Part shown: in pieces, positions 22,478 to 34,800 of the stretch
Numbering within the stretch: the stretch's first letter is position 1
Layout of the letters: each line of letters starts with the position of its first letter
Origin: Bursaphelenchus xylophilus
Taxonomy: Eukaryota; Nematoda; Chromadorea; Rhabditida; Aphelenchoididae
Length of the DNA: 64,000 nucleotides
Direction: 5' to 3'
Assembly: GCA_904066235.2 (NCBI GenBank)
Contig: CAJFCV020000005.1
Location: 6,505,501 to 6,569,500 of the forward strand
Program-made: the position numbers and the translations under genes
The notes under the pieces: model-generated
What the model saw: only the letters and a program-made list of their open reading frames with translations
Database searches by the model: none
What the model was told of the DNA's origin: nothing

Positions 22478-24898
22478 TCATTTGGGCTGAATGAATAAGG
22501 CCCCTGCAGCGTACGAAACCGATGAATCACTTAAGGAACGGCACTGAAATCGAAATATTATACAGGGTGTACCAAGAATTTGAGAATTTTTAAACATTGA
22601 ATAAATTCATTCAAGATGAAGCTAGGAGTATAAATTTTGTAGCGATTTTTTCACCTTTTCTAGCCAACGTCTTTTTTAGCGGCAGCGGAAATGCTTATAT
22701 CGCGTACATAAACATAGTGTAGGTGTTTCCGGAACTACTTGACGCTAGATGTCCATAGGTGGCATCCAAAAGGAATACTCTTCCCTTTTCGGGTATTCTT
22801 CGGCAAAGACGTACCACGTCAATCCAGCGCATTTCCTGAACCGTTTCGAAACTTCGTACCGTTTTCATTGGTTTAAAAGAGAGACGAAATGTCGCGAAAT
22901 TATCGGCACTTTTTCTCGCCCGAAATAATTGTTTTTTTCTCGAAAAGGAAGAAGAAAGATAAGAAAATGCGTTTTATCGGATTTTGAACGAATCACCAAA
23001 AAAGGGGCGGGAAATTTTTTCTTCTATTTTGGATTGACGTGCGTACTCTTTGGTAAAGTGGTACTCCCCGGGGGCAAACAGCTCAACTCATAACCTCCGC
23101 AATCTTTCATTTGAGACAGGAATTTCTGTAGTTAGTATTAGAAAGTTTTAAATTGCTACTCTGTAAAAGAAGTCCCAATTTCATTCCTATTCTTTCAAAA
23201 TTGCGATTTGATCTTCCGGTGATTAAACGGATTTTCGGTTTACCAGAACTTCCTCAGTCGATCAAAATTTGCGAACCGAAGACACGGTTGTCCGAGGGTT
23301 ATGGCAATCTTATAATATTTTTATTTGCAACAACTCAGTATTCCATGAGTTATGGGAAGAAAAAACTTGGAATATCTGTGTTTTAAAAAAATGTTCCTAT
23401 AGATGCCTCACGCGATTTGAATTTCTTAAAATTGTAGGCGCTAAAAATGGCGGGTTTGCCATCACTCCGATATAAGCTTTGATGAAAACACTGCTTGCAT
23501 CTAAACCCGGCATACTAGTCCTTCCGGAAAGTCGCCGGACTGATTTTTGACGTTTGCACTGTACGAAAAAAGTCAGGGTGCGAGCGACAGCCCCAAAAAG
23601 CCTATTGCACTGTGCAAAAAGCCAAAAATTGCACAGTGCAAAGTGAACTTTCGTTTTCGCGGAGTGCATGTCGCCGATTTCCGTCCGGCGACTTTCCGGA
23701 AGGACTAGTATAAGCTGCACAAAACCACGTCAAAATTATATTTCCAGCTTCACTTTGGGCGAAGGTATTCAGAGCTTTAAAACATCCAGAATTTTTAGGA
23801 CACCCTGTACTCAGTACAGATGATGCCATAATATCATGGTCTCTTATCTCATAATTGTCACCACAGACCACAAACTCACGCTGTTCGACTGAGAATAACG
23901 GAGGAATTTGAATTCCGCTGTGTGATTATTCATTTGCCGGAAATATTCGGCCGCTTGGAGCATCACCGAGATTGGATTTCGGCCACATATTGTGTTCTGC
24001 GTCTCCTTCAGATAATCGTTGAACACGGGCGGATTCAGAGAGGTAATGGCGGTCATACCCTGCAAAAGACATATTTATTGAGCTCAGCCTTATTGCCCTT
24101 ACTCTATGGTCGAGGTCCGATATTTGTTCGTGAATTGATTTGCTGGAGTGATTCGAATGAGGGGTGTAATGGAAGCGTTGGCCCCAATGACAAAAGTCAG
24201 AAGAGATTACGAAGAAGTTGTCGGGATCGGCGAGATATTTGGCAAAGATCTTCCCATACTGATGTTGTTTGGATTGAGATAACGAGCCCACTAACACTGG
24301 GATGATCGTGAAATTGGAGTGACCCAGGACCTTGGCCAAGAACGGCATCTGCATCTCTATAGAGTGTTCAGCTTCTTCATTTCTCACACTCATCGGCTCA
24401 AATGCTTCGGTGGCCACCAACTCGGCGTTGATTTTCTGATCGACAACAAGATCTCCGAGAGGAGTGCGGTACTTGGCACAGGTCGTAAGAGCGCACCCGT
24501 TCAAGAAGACGACATGTGAAGGACCCAAAACAAATACTCGTTTTCTGAAACAGCAACGAATAACTTGTTTATAAAAGGATGATTACTAAACTCAAAAAAA
24601 ATAATTTTTAGACGCTTACACTTTATTGGGAGTAATCTGCTTGAAGGCGTAAGCCGCTGTTTCACCGCAATAGGAATATCCTGCATGTCTAAATCGACAA
24701 AAGTATAAGATGAATTTCAACTTACGGTGATATAATAGCCTTCACAATTCCAGGGGACTTCTTTACTTGCTTTAGCCAGTTCTCGAGCTGATTGTTTAGA
24801 TCACCGGCATCCCCAGAATACCAGGACCCAGCATGAGAAGCCGATCTCACTCTGTTGTCGACTATCCAACCGGTGGATACTCCATTTGAATGATTCAT
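22478..24898 (-). CDS. memo-1: MEMO1 orthologue
   Basis: Memo-family protein, related to class III dioxygenases and implicated in redox signalling and metal (copper/iron) binding. ATG 24898 is followed within about 20 codons by the SASHAGSWY motif. Conserved pieces include ISPHAGYSYCGE, FVLGPSHVVFLNGCA, EAEHSIEMQMPFL, ISSDFCHWGQRF and NTICGRNP. The His residues of PHAG and GPSH and the Cys of TICGR match the reported metal ligands. The frame appears to end early at 23844, but a GTGAGT donor at 23879 joins in phase to an exon at 22543-22478 reading CRSLSDSSVSYAAGAL, the family C-terminus. The 1,336-nt intron between them is nearly filled by a transposon. Confidence 0.94.
22563..23807. mobile_element. 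Intronic DNA element with CAGGGTGT ends and TA duplication
   Basis: Both ends read CAGGGTGTMC in inverted orientation and are flanked by TA (22561-22562 and 23808-23809), as for Tc1/mariner-like elements. A smaller inverted repeat around 22790-22835 and 23030-23065 (GACGTACCACGTCAATCCA type) lies inside. No transposase is recognisable. The element occupies almost all of the last memo-1 intron and is itself interrupted by a 194-bp palindrome. Terminal repeats are short (about 10-12 bp), so the exact boundaries are moderately certain. Confidence 0.55.
23515..23708. mobile_element. 194-bp CTAG-ended palindromic MITE, copy A
   Basis: Perfect inverted ends CTAGTCCTTCCGGAAAGTCG and their complement, flanked by TA on both sides. 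Inside is a second palindrome around TTGCACTGTGCAAAAAGCC and TTGCACAGTGCAA. It is exactly the same length as the related copy at 41797-41990, which shares the CTAGTC ends and the inner GCACTGTGCA motif. Nested within the memo-1 intronic element. No coding capacity. Confidence 0.75.
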
Positions 24899-26590
24899 TC
24901 CTATAAAAAAAATTCAATGTAAAGTAGGGGAAGCCGGCGTGTTTTGATGAATAAAACCCTCACCGAAGATAGATGTTTCCAGAGGTACCCGTAGTTTTAT
25001 ATGCTGCGAGGATCTGAGGAACCCGTGAATCAGAGAAATAATGCTTTGGTGGATCTTGTGGAGGTAGAAACACAAAGTTTGAGAGTTTGATTTCGCGCCG
25101 GCCTTCTGATGTCGCCGAAGGTCGCCGCCTCTGAAATAGAATAAGGTTATTTGACATTCTCCAAAATTCACACATGGTCTCCTCCAAAGAGTCGACCAGT
25201 AATGGTCCCGACATCACTTTAAGCGAACAAGGTAACCTTCTTCCGTCCTCGAAAAAACAATATAATTATCATGCCGGAATATTATAATTATGAGAGAACG
25301 GCCGCACCGCTTAAGGGGCCTGATTCAGGGTGCAAAAGAATGGAGGCGAAGACGAGAAAGGCCTCTTTTTTCGGACGGCGTGCCAATAACGAGAATGAAT
25401 GTCTGAGGCAGCCGAAGCACGAGGCCGAGGACAGCACGGCCGGTAGAACCACCGAGAACAAGCCTAATTTCCCGTGATTCTAGATACAAAGGTCAGTGGA
25501 GGTCCGGGCGAGGACACGTGACTATCCCTATTTTTGTTCACATATCCCGAGTGAGGATAAAGATTGGAACGAGCCGTACAATTCGGCAATACTTTTCCCC
25601 AATTTTAGGAATTTAGCCAAGAACATAAAATCTTCCGTTTCCTTTACCAGCGTTATATACATTTCGGCAAGCTTGATTTTCAGATAATTGAAAATAAGCG
25701 GATCAAAAACCCGTGTTTACGCCAAACACATCCAATTCCTCCCAATTAGACTTCATGAGCCCGTAAAACTCGGGATTGATTCCTTTCCCCCATACTTATG
25801 ACCCGTGTAGACAAAGAAAAATAGAATTTTCGGTCCGAAAAACTTGAAAACTCAAAAAGCGGTGGCTGAGAGATCTCTGGTGCAAATTCGGGGCTCGTAG
25901 GAAACATTAATTCACGGCTTATAAGTTTGTACATGCATTCCCATAAATAACAATCGCAAATCGCATGACTCGAAGAATAATAAAGAAAAAATATTTATCA
26001 ATTTTCCAAAAAATAAATCACATTTTATTCTTTTGTAGAACTTCGTATAAAATTGAACGCCCATACATTGGCGAAATGCGCCCGAGGTTAGGTTAAGGTA
26101 AACCGTTGATGGCCTTTAAAAAGGTGATTGTTTCATGTGACTTAGATTTAGGACAAACCTATGACACCTAAAATGCAAATGAGGTAGTACAAGAGGAGTG
26201 GGTACAAAAAAATTCAAATCGTGAACGCAAAATTTTGTGTCGACAGATTCCTTCGACATGCATGGCGTTTTGCGAATGAGACTCTTCGATATTTTACGCA
26301 ATCATCACGAATTGATAATTGATTATCAAGTTTGTAATCTCCATTTTTTAAGTTCTGTCTGTTCGTTATTTTTGACGCCTATTAATGACTCGGCGCTTAC
26401 AATAACAATGCAACCAAAACGTCGGTCGGATCGTCATCAGAGCTGCGCGATGATGGACTTGTTTTTCTGGCTGATAAGACGCTTGTTTTGGGCGACTTTA
26501 ATCGAATTAGTTGGATATCTTGTTTTTTGAGATCGTTCTGCCTGTACTGCACAAAAGACAGGCCCTCGGGCTAGGTAGACTTCAGTTGAA
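24899..26590. other. Divergent intergenic region
   Basis: Lies between the 5' ends of memo-1 and the ground-like gene. A minus-strand frame at 24960-25217 and plus-strand frames at 25271-25477 and 26237-26530 show no recognisable domain and no supporting splice structure. I see nothing else definable. Confidence 0.4.
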
Positions 26591-28602
26591 ATGCGGATCC
26601 TGGTTCGGGTAACGTTGATTTGTGCTGGGCTAATATGCCTGAGAGTACGATCGGGTACTGTCTGTACAGGTGAGCTGGTCTGTTTGGGTGGGAAAGACAA
26701 AGTGTTGGACAATTATCATACCTTGATTTAGACAATAACCCTTTGAAATGCCCTGATAGGATTCTTGAACCAAATATCCGGAATAATCGTCCTACGGTAA
26801 GTATGTATAAGTATATTTTGAAGTTCCAAAATCTGTGTGTTTTAGGGATTTAGAAGATATCGGGTCTTCGGAACCGCTAATAAACGTCTAAGGACTCCAA
26901 ATACCCTTGGACAAAACATGCCTAGAGCACAGTCGGCAAGCGTCCAAAGCGGTACAAAGCTATCTCCAACGAGTCTTCCCGTAGTTGAAATAATTTCTTC
27001 AACTACCGCTCGGACAATACTGTCAATTGCACCTACTCAGACATCAGAAAACTCACCTTCTTCAAGTACAGTTCGTTCTGTGGCATCCACAATTCCATCA
27101 ATAACGACGACAAAATCCCAAGTTCCCGAAACAACTACAACTTCTAAGCCGTTCCCTACTTTGATCACAAGCACTATAAACCCAACTCTAGCTCCAGTTA
27201 TCGATCCTAAGGAGTCCTCGAAAGCATTTGGCCCAAAACTTCACGACGCGGCAGGGAAAGGCTCTAAATTTAATTCGGATAAATTATTGGTGGGACCAGT
27301 GGGTGGGGGAGATAATGCTGATCCGACTTATCTGGCCAAGCGCAAAGTAGGACTTCCTCCAAACACGGACGCCCCTCATCATCGGCATCCGACCGGGGCT
27401 GTTATCCATAATCAAAATCAACCTCTTCCCCCACCTCGAGGTCCCGTTCCTGATGATGGACAAGGATTTGGAAGTGCTAATGGAAATGGGTACAAAAGTA
27501 AGCAGAATTACGAAAATAGTGATGGTTACGACCCACAAAATCGTCCAAAAAACACTGGATATGATGAGCATGGAGATGATTATTCAAGTCATTCTATTGG
27601 ACAAATCCCGATGAATACTGCAGCAGTAGGATATGATGACAGCGTAAACCACTATGGACCTTCGAATCATGAGAATGTAGGTCAACCTGGCTATGGACCA
27701 ATGGGAACGGGTCAGGCCAAGCCTGGATATTACGGTAGACCTGGGCCTGGGGAAGATGGATACAGTGGATCCACGCCTTTCAACCAGCCGGAAATAAAGA
27801 AACCCGGAGAAAAGACAGAATCGGAAGAAGCGCGGGAAAGGGTAAGTAGAGTAACGATTATAATACTCCTTAGTAAAGGAAGAAGCAATGGCCGAAAGGA
27901 ATAAGGTGAATCCAAAGTTGATCGGAGGGATGTCTAGGTTTTCCACGCACTCAGTAAGTAATGAAATCGTATACAAAATGAATGAAGATCCGAACAGGCC
28001 CTCAAGGCAACAGCGCCAAACTGATCAGTGCCAATTATTATTACCCTCCGAAGAAAGATCTTCCTCTTCCCAAGTGTTTTTACAATGGGGATGGTTATGT
28101 TTGCTGTAGTTTGGAGTTGAATGAATTGATGGTTAATGTCTACAAATCTCTCCAAGCCGATCCTCATTTCCATACTTGCAATATTGGAGCTGTTACTTCG
28201 GCCGTCCAGAGACATGCGGAGGAAAAGTTTGACACTCCTTTTGAGGCAATCACGGGATTTGAGGATTATGCACAGAAGATTCATTTCAGCGGGGAGTTGG
28301 TCTGCAAAATCGAGATTGATGGAAAGTGAGTACCATAAAATATTTTTAAAACAACGGTAAAAAGCATGATTGTAAAATTTTGAGGGTTTTTTTTCAGATT
28401 CATCCTTGCCTATGCCACTCCCTATAACGCTGAAGAAGCCTTTGATGCCAACGTTGATGATCCTTCCAAATTGCCCGCCGATTTATCAGCTCCCTTGGGC
28501 AATAAGACCGTTGTTATTCGCAACCCCAGGTTCAGAAGACACGGCGAGACAAACACCGTTCTTTTAGGGCCTAAAATTAAAAGTAATAATAAGAAGTCAT
28601 AA
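26591..28602 (+). CDS. Secreted ground-like domain protein (hedgehog-related family)
   Basis: Nematode-specific secreted protein with a C-terminal ground-like domain, a family linked to cuticle and extracellular matrix. ATG 26591 begins a signal peptide (MRILVRVTLICAGLICLRVR). Short exons then join in phase into a long low-complexity region rich in Ser/Thr (about 26918-27200) and Gly/Tyr/Asn/Pro (27360-27780). The ground-like domain (about 28010-28602) starts with NYYYPPKKDLPLPKCF and includes GYVCCSLELNELM, FHTCNIGAVTSAVQ and CKIEIDGKFILAYATPYN. Exon junctions around 27842-28010 are my best in-frame reading and less sure. The closest paralogue (grl, grd or other) cannot be assigned. Confidence 0.87.
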
Positions 28603-28986
28603 AACTTTTTGATGGCCTAACCGTCCTGGTTACCTTTTTCTGTGCAATAACTCGTATTCTCGAGTGGTAGAGAACTCAGCAAATTTACAAGTAGTAGTTT
28701 TATTATTATTAAAAACGAATTGAGCAAGTTTCAAATTTTTTGATTGTTTTTGGCGTCGGTGAAGAGAGACATCGCCCGATTGGAAATGCAGGGAATATAA
28801 ATACAAAGTCCGCTGATATCATCTCTCGCTTTCCGCACCCGTATTTTCCGCCTGTTTGACCCCCGCAGGGGTTTTGGACCCGAAACAATAAAATTCTGTT
28901 GCATTCGGAATTGAGATGTAAGTGTTTTGGTGGACCGACGTTAATATACCATCCAGTCCATGAGCCTAAGTGCCCTTCTTTTACAA
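28603..28986. other. Convergent intergenic region
   Basis: Contains the 3' ends of the ground-like gene and of the GPCR on the other strand. No gene or clear repeat is visible. Confidence 0.45.
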
Positions 28987-31876
28987 CTAGAGCATGTTAT
29001 TCTCCATGGAGCTGGCCTTGGTGAGCAGAGCCGTGGGAGTGGTGCCATTGTCCGTCTGGCTAACGATCAACGGCCTTGACTGGACGGAATTGTTCCTGGA
29101 GCAGCATTTCTCGCTGGGGGTTCGTCTGCGTATCCTGAAGATTGAATGTTAATCTCAATTGTCAATGAATCGGATCTGCGGATGTCATTTCTTTAGATCC
29201 CAACGCTCAAAGTATTAACTTGTTCGTAAAACCTCTCCAAACCTTTCAAAGCATGCAATTCTTTCAATTGACACGAATCCCGTGTGTAAAAAAATGCCTT
29301 GTGGCGTAATGAACGTGTTGATGTCTATTGTGTAACTTACTCCCAAACCGACTAGTTTCCCCTAATCCCCTTGAAATTTGACTAGACTGACCTTGTTGAG
29401 CCCAGACGAACAGAATCCCCGGCTGTTGATCGAATTGATTGCATCCGAGAGGTGAGCGAAGTGATGATCTCACTTGTGTGCAAGATGCCACCCAGATGGG
29501 AACGTTTCTGTTTCCGTGTCAGCCAGAAAAATAATAAAGGATTCCAGACCACAATCGACATCGCCACGGAATGAGCGATCAAAGGCCACAGATATGGCTG
29601 CGCTGTCATAAAAGCCGGCTCCACTTCTAGAAAAACATTCAGCACAATGATTTCATAAGACTTCAATCTTAAAACGCTTAAAAGATGAACTTACGGAAAT
29701 CCTTGACCAGATTCACAATGGTAATGGGGAACCAGCACAGGATAAAGGTGGCCACCATGGCTATTAAAATGTAGTTGACCCGTTTTTTTCTGAAAATGTT
29801 TTTCAAAATACGTCTCCACATAGGGTTATTACATATTCCACAATATCAAGTCCAAAACAAGACCTGGTAAAATGTGTTCGGGAGGAATAAAAGATCTTGA
29901 TGTAACAAGATGACATTACTATTAATAGAAACAGTTCAATTTAATTTTAAGCAGCAAAGTAATGTAACTCACCTCTTCTCGGCATCGACTCGTTGTGAAT
30001 TGGTAAGACTTTGGCAGAATTGGACATTCTGGATGATCATGTCCTTGTGCACTTTGGCAAATATCCTCGAGTAACAATACATGATGATACTCAATGGAAT
30101 CACAAACTGAAATTTGCAACTTAGAGCGTAGAATGATAAATAATCTTATTGTTAGTGATTGGTAATCAAAGTACAATAGGTATAACATATATACCTGAAA
30201 CACCATGACGGTGGTCCCATAGAAAAGTCGATATTCTCCTTTCCAGTTGGTCTCTTCACAGAAATGGCCACAAAAAGGAGTAGAATTAACAGGCACAAAG
30301 TGCGCCCCGTCCACCAATTCACTGGACATCAAATAAGGAATATTGGCACAAGTAGAGACGGCCCAGATGAGGACAGTCACCATGCCCGCCAACTTCATAC
30401 TGAACTGTTCTCTGGTCGGGTCGATTATGTGCATGAATTTGTCGATGGCTATCGCAGTCAACGACCAACTGAAAGGTAATTCAAATGAGCGCGTAATATG
30501 TGATGCGTCGTGCTTTCTAATCAACCGTGTCATTCGTCCTGCTACAATATAATATTTTCTGTTACAAAATGAAAAGTTTTGCATTAGCCATTAAACAGAC
30601 ACCATTTAAAACAGAGCTTGTCTCAATGATTCCCACTAATCTCCGGCTTCTCATTAATTATGAGATTCTCGTGATACGAGGTCATCGCTTTCTTTAGAGA
30701 CCGCCAAGTATTCCAATGGTTTCATAAATCTCATTGTTTTTCTGAACAAATTCTCTTCGGATCACAAAAAAACTTTAGACAATTTATGGTCTCAGGGATC
30801 AAGAAAAGCAGTTGTCTTGAAATTAATGCCCTCAGGCAATCCTAGATAAACAAGTCTTGTTCAATTCCGACGACTTTTAATCATCAAATTTGCAAAAATA
30901 AGTTTTAAAATTTGAATGGAATTAAACCATACCTAATGCAAAAAATATTCATTAAAAGTGGTTTTTAAAATATTTGTAACACGAGTGTGATGAACCAAAC
31001 TACGCAAATACTCACCTTGTAACGAACACTGAACAAGAGTTGCTGAGAGGCATTAATCGGCACATTAACGACCCGAACACCCACTCCTTGGACAGAGCAT
31101 ACCACGGAGTTACTGGGATCCCCGTCAAACACAACAAGATGTCCGTTAAGATCAGATTTAGGAGGAATATGTTTCGTGCTGATCGTAGTCGTTTGTTTTG
31201 TAGAACTGCCAGAAAAACGCCTCCATTCCCAACCAATCCGAGAACAAATAAAACAAGGTAAACCAATCCAAAGAGAGCCTGAACCGTCAGCCGACTAAAA
31301 CAGAGCTTTTTAAGTACATGTGGGTATTACTTTGTAGATGGATGACATTGACATTGTTGCATGGCCTTTTCAAAATTTATTTCTACAAATTCCGGGGCAT
31401 TCAACGCCTAATGACGTAGTTCCGGGAATTATCAGCAAAAAATGGCCAAGAGGTCTTGGACAATGCAAGAAGAGTACGAAGGCGGTTGTAAACGGCCCTA
31501 AATATAAGAATCTTGTTATTTTCAGGATTCTTATATGAGTATTCAGAAAGGCAAAGCGTTTTTGGATTAAAAAAATTAAAAAAGAGGTCGTTGTGACGTC
31601 AAAAAAATGGCTTATCGTTAGAAGACGGCTTCTTGGAAAGCTACAAAATTATATGGGAATTAAAGATTGGGGGTCAAAGAACCACCCGATTTTTCGGTTG
31701 TTTGAGTGATTCCGGGGATTAAGCGTTGAGTAAAATGGGCGTAAAAAGGAAAAGTAATCTCACCTGGTGAGGTCGTCGATGCCCTGGGCCTTGATCATAT
31801 CCGAAAGGGGAATGCAGTCCCGTTCGAGACTGATGAATCCATCTGGCCTCGAGTCCTCCACATCGGGATCGCCCAT
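28987..31876 (-). CDS. Neuropeptide Y/F-like G protein-coupled receptor
   Basis: Rhodopsin-class seven-membrane receptor of the peptide (NPY/NPF, nematode NPR) type, expected at the neuronal plasma membrane. Seven exons join in phase. The first (31876-31764) encodes the extracellular N-terminus. TM1 carries GLVGNGGVFLAVLQN and TM2 NLILTDILLCLTGIP. The TM3 Cys lies in FGSLMCRLMPL, and TM4 carries LIWAVSTCANIPYL. TM6 reads FILCWFPITIVNLV. Two hallmark motifs differ: the DRY position reads DKF (AIAIDKFMHIIDPT) and NPxxY is NPLLF. The last exon (about 29138-28987) gives a Ser/Thr/Arg-rich tail ending MENNML. Ligand unknown. Confidence 0.88.
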
Positions 31877-34800
31877 TCACCTGAAATGTAAAAATTAAGT
31901 CGGTTAAATCCGGAGACAAGCGCGCCAATTCCAGTTAAAATAAATTTATGTTCGAAGATTATACGTAAGAGGTTAAGCCTGCCTTCCGGGATCTGGGAAT
32001 GAGATATATGTAATACTATGCAGCAAACAACGTCCTCTCTGGACTCTTTCTAAAAGGCAAATCTCGGAAATAAAGTACAACCGATCAAACAAGTTGATCG
32101 TGATGACCTTTAAACTTTCCTTTCTTCCGGCTCTCTCTAGACTTCTTAGTACCCATTTCCAACACTTCTCTACGGTCTCTCCTTTCTATGAACTCTCTCT
32201 TTTCATGTCATCAAGATCTGCAAAAGTCCAATGTAACCCAATTTGAACGCCCTAATCTAATAGTAAGTGGATGATTGTTTAAATCTCCGTTCTGGACATA
32301 ATATAATATATGTGGGCTTTATCCCCCGCGACCCCCTTAAAGGGATTACATCGAAAAAGAGTGCGGAACTAGAAAGTTTCAAAAAATGGGACGGGGATTC
32401 TGAAGGCCCGATTAAGATGGGGATGAAGCGGATAAACTCTATTAATTATTTATTTTGCGGGAAGCGCGACATTATGATGTTTTGACAAAGGAAGACAATA
32501 TGGGGATGGGACAGCCTTCAAGAACGAGGATTCAATACTATACCAGATAAAGATCAAGTTGGAGACCGTTTATTTATTCTAATGGATACTCTACTGGCCG
32601 TTGCTCCATGTAGGAGGCACAGGCATCGACGAACTACGTATCGATGCACTTTTACAGAAAAGTTGAAACGTGCAAAAAATATATTTGGAAAAGCTCCAAC
32701 AAGCAAACTATTTACAATCTCAAAATGATTTCTTTAAGAGTCCAGAGAGCCCATAGGATTAGATCATCAATGACTATAAAAAAGAGATATTAGGCGTTGC
32801 ACACAAGACTCGATAACCTTGAAATGACTTGTCAGAATCTGCATTCAGACGGTCGTTTCTGTCCGGTCTAGGAAAAAACTCATAAGAATGGAAATCGCCG
32901 GGCAAAAGCTTTGAAAGAGAGGTTTGGAACTCCTGAAATAACACGTCATACAGCATAATCGCAAGGGTTATAAAATTTTACACATCTGGAAGTGAAGGTA
33001 AGCAACAATTTTCGGCAAATTAAATAATCAGCAGGAATTTCAGTCTAGGCCAATTAAGCCGAAGGCACAAAGATTGGACAAACGGCCCGGGAATTACCCC
33101 TAAATGTATTTAAAATGTAAATATCCTCTATGTAAATGCTCGCAAGCACTTCCATCAAATCTTAAACATCACTCAAAATGCAACTACTGCCTGAAAGGAG
33201 AAAAGGACGTCGCCCGAGGACTGTATTGCCTCAGCGCCAGACTTGATGGTCACGGCCCCCAACCTTTGAATAGCGCCTTGATTGCGGTATTCGGTGGTTG
33301 TGAGAGGACATTGTGAGTCTTCGAGAACCTCGAGGATTGTTTCAAAAAAAAGATTTTATCCCCTCCTGCTAAAGAGTGCCCGAATGATTGGCCTCGAAGC
33401 AGAAATTAGATAAAAAGATTCGAGAGAACCGAGTTAAAGGTCGGCCGCGAACTTCTACTGTAAAGCGGCCGATGATTTTGGGAATCGCGTTTTATTAAAT
33501 CCAGACTTTTACGCAGATACCTGCCAAAAGATCGACTACTAAGAACGGTGCCTTTGTGTCAAGAAAAACGGGATTCCTGAGATGTTACAAGCTTTTTGCA
33601 ACAACGCGAACCGCGACGATTACAGGAAATAAAAATCAGTTTTCTTTTGATTAGCCAAAACCATACTTCGCGTGACTATCCTCGAAAAAACTTCATTAAT
33701 AGTCTCTTTGGTCCCGACATGGCCTCAGTTTATCCACTCAACCTCTGAAACATGTGTTAGATGCCGTCTTATCAAAAGTTCAAGTCTTGGACCTCCTGCG
33801 GAAGTTCAGACTAGCAAAGTACAGTTTTGGTCATCCAAAAAAGCGAAAAAATTATTTTATTTTTCTCAATCGTCGTTTTTCCCGATTGACGATATTCCGC
33901 GGGCTACAGTCACGCAGACGTTTCGTTACACATTGAGGAAACGGCATCGCAAAAGTAGAACGATTACAACCACTTAATTGCTAACAATGCATGACACTTA
34001 TGACCACCTTATATTCTTTGGTTTGATATCTTGAAACGAGACGGCCACTTAATGCTAATTACTCATTCATTCCGAAAAGTAAGATTTATTAAATCCGGGG
34101 TCACGCCGTTTTGCAGGATGAGCAGAATAGGCCGAACCATCCGCATCAGGAATTGAGTCCCTCCGGCGTTGCTTTGACTCCGAATCCTCTCTGGATTCAT
34201 TTCCGCAGACCGGAACCCAGATGGTTTCGAACTCCACAAAATGGTGATAAAACCCAAAATCAGGGCGCTGGAAGTGCCTCGGGCAAAGTTTCCCAAGAAT
34301 AAAGACATCGACGAGCCCTGAGGGCACGTCGGATCTCTTCGTGCTTAATCAGACCCCCAATATACTCCCCATGACGTACCGCATTTCCATCAGACAATAC
34401 TATTTAAATTGAGGGCTACACTTTTACCGCTGTAAATAAAGACACGGAAAATTGGCCCGAATTTGGATTAAGGAAACAGCACGGGACATGCATGCCGGTT
34501 GTGAGACGTTCCAAGATACGAATGAGTCAAGGTCATACACTCATATAAAAATGTGATCAGTAATCATAATGATGCCATAAGATAGACTTCCCGGATAACC
34601 AAAGTGCAGCCAGGACCTTTTTATGACATGTTTATTTTAAGGGACAATGGGGAACACTTATTAACGGCTAAATGAAAACAAAAAACAAGACTTCTATGGT
34701 TGATCACGATGCAACTACTTGTCCCTTGGAAAGCAGAAACGGTAATAAGAGAAATGCCGGGTTTCAAGACATCATGAAGGGATTAACTTTACATTATAAG

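Noticed and set aside
23397..23871. Several overlapping frames in both directions
   Set aside because: They lie inside the transposon-derived memo-1 intron and have no transposase or other domain.
23844..24065. MEMO1 with a truncated, altered C-terminus
   Set aside because: A donor and a downstream exon restore the normal family ending, so truncation is only apparent.
34063..34327. Overlapping frames on both strands with some hydrophobic residues
   Set aside because: Same segment open on both strands with GC-rich composition; no conservation or splice evidence visible.
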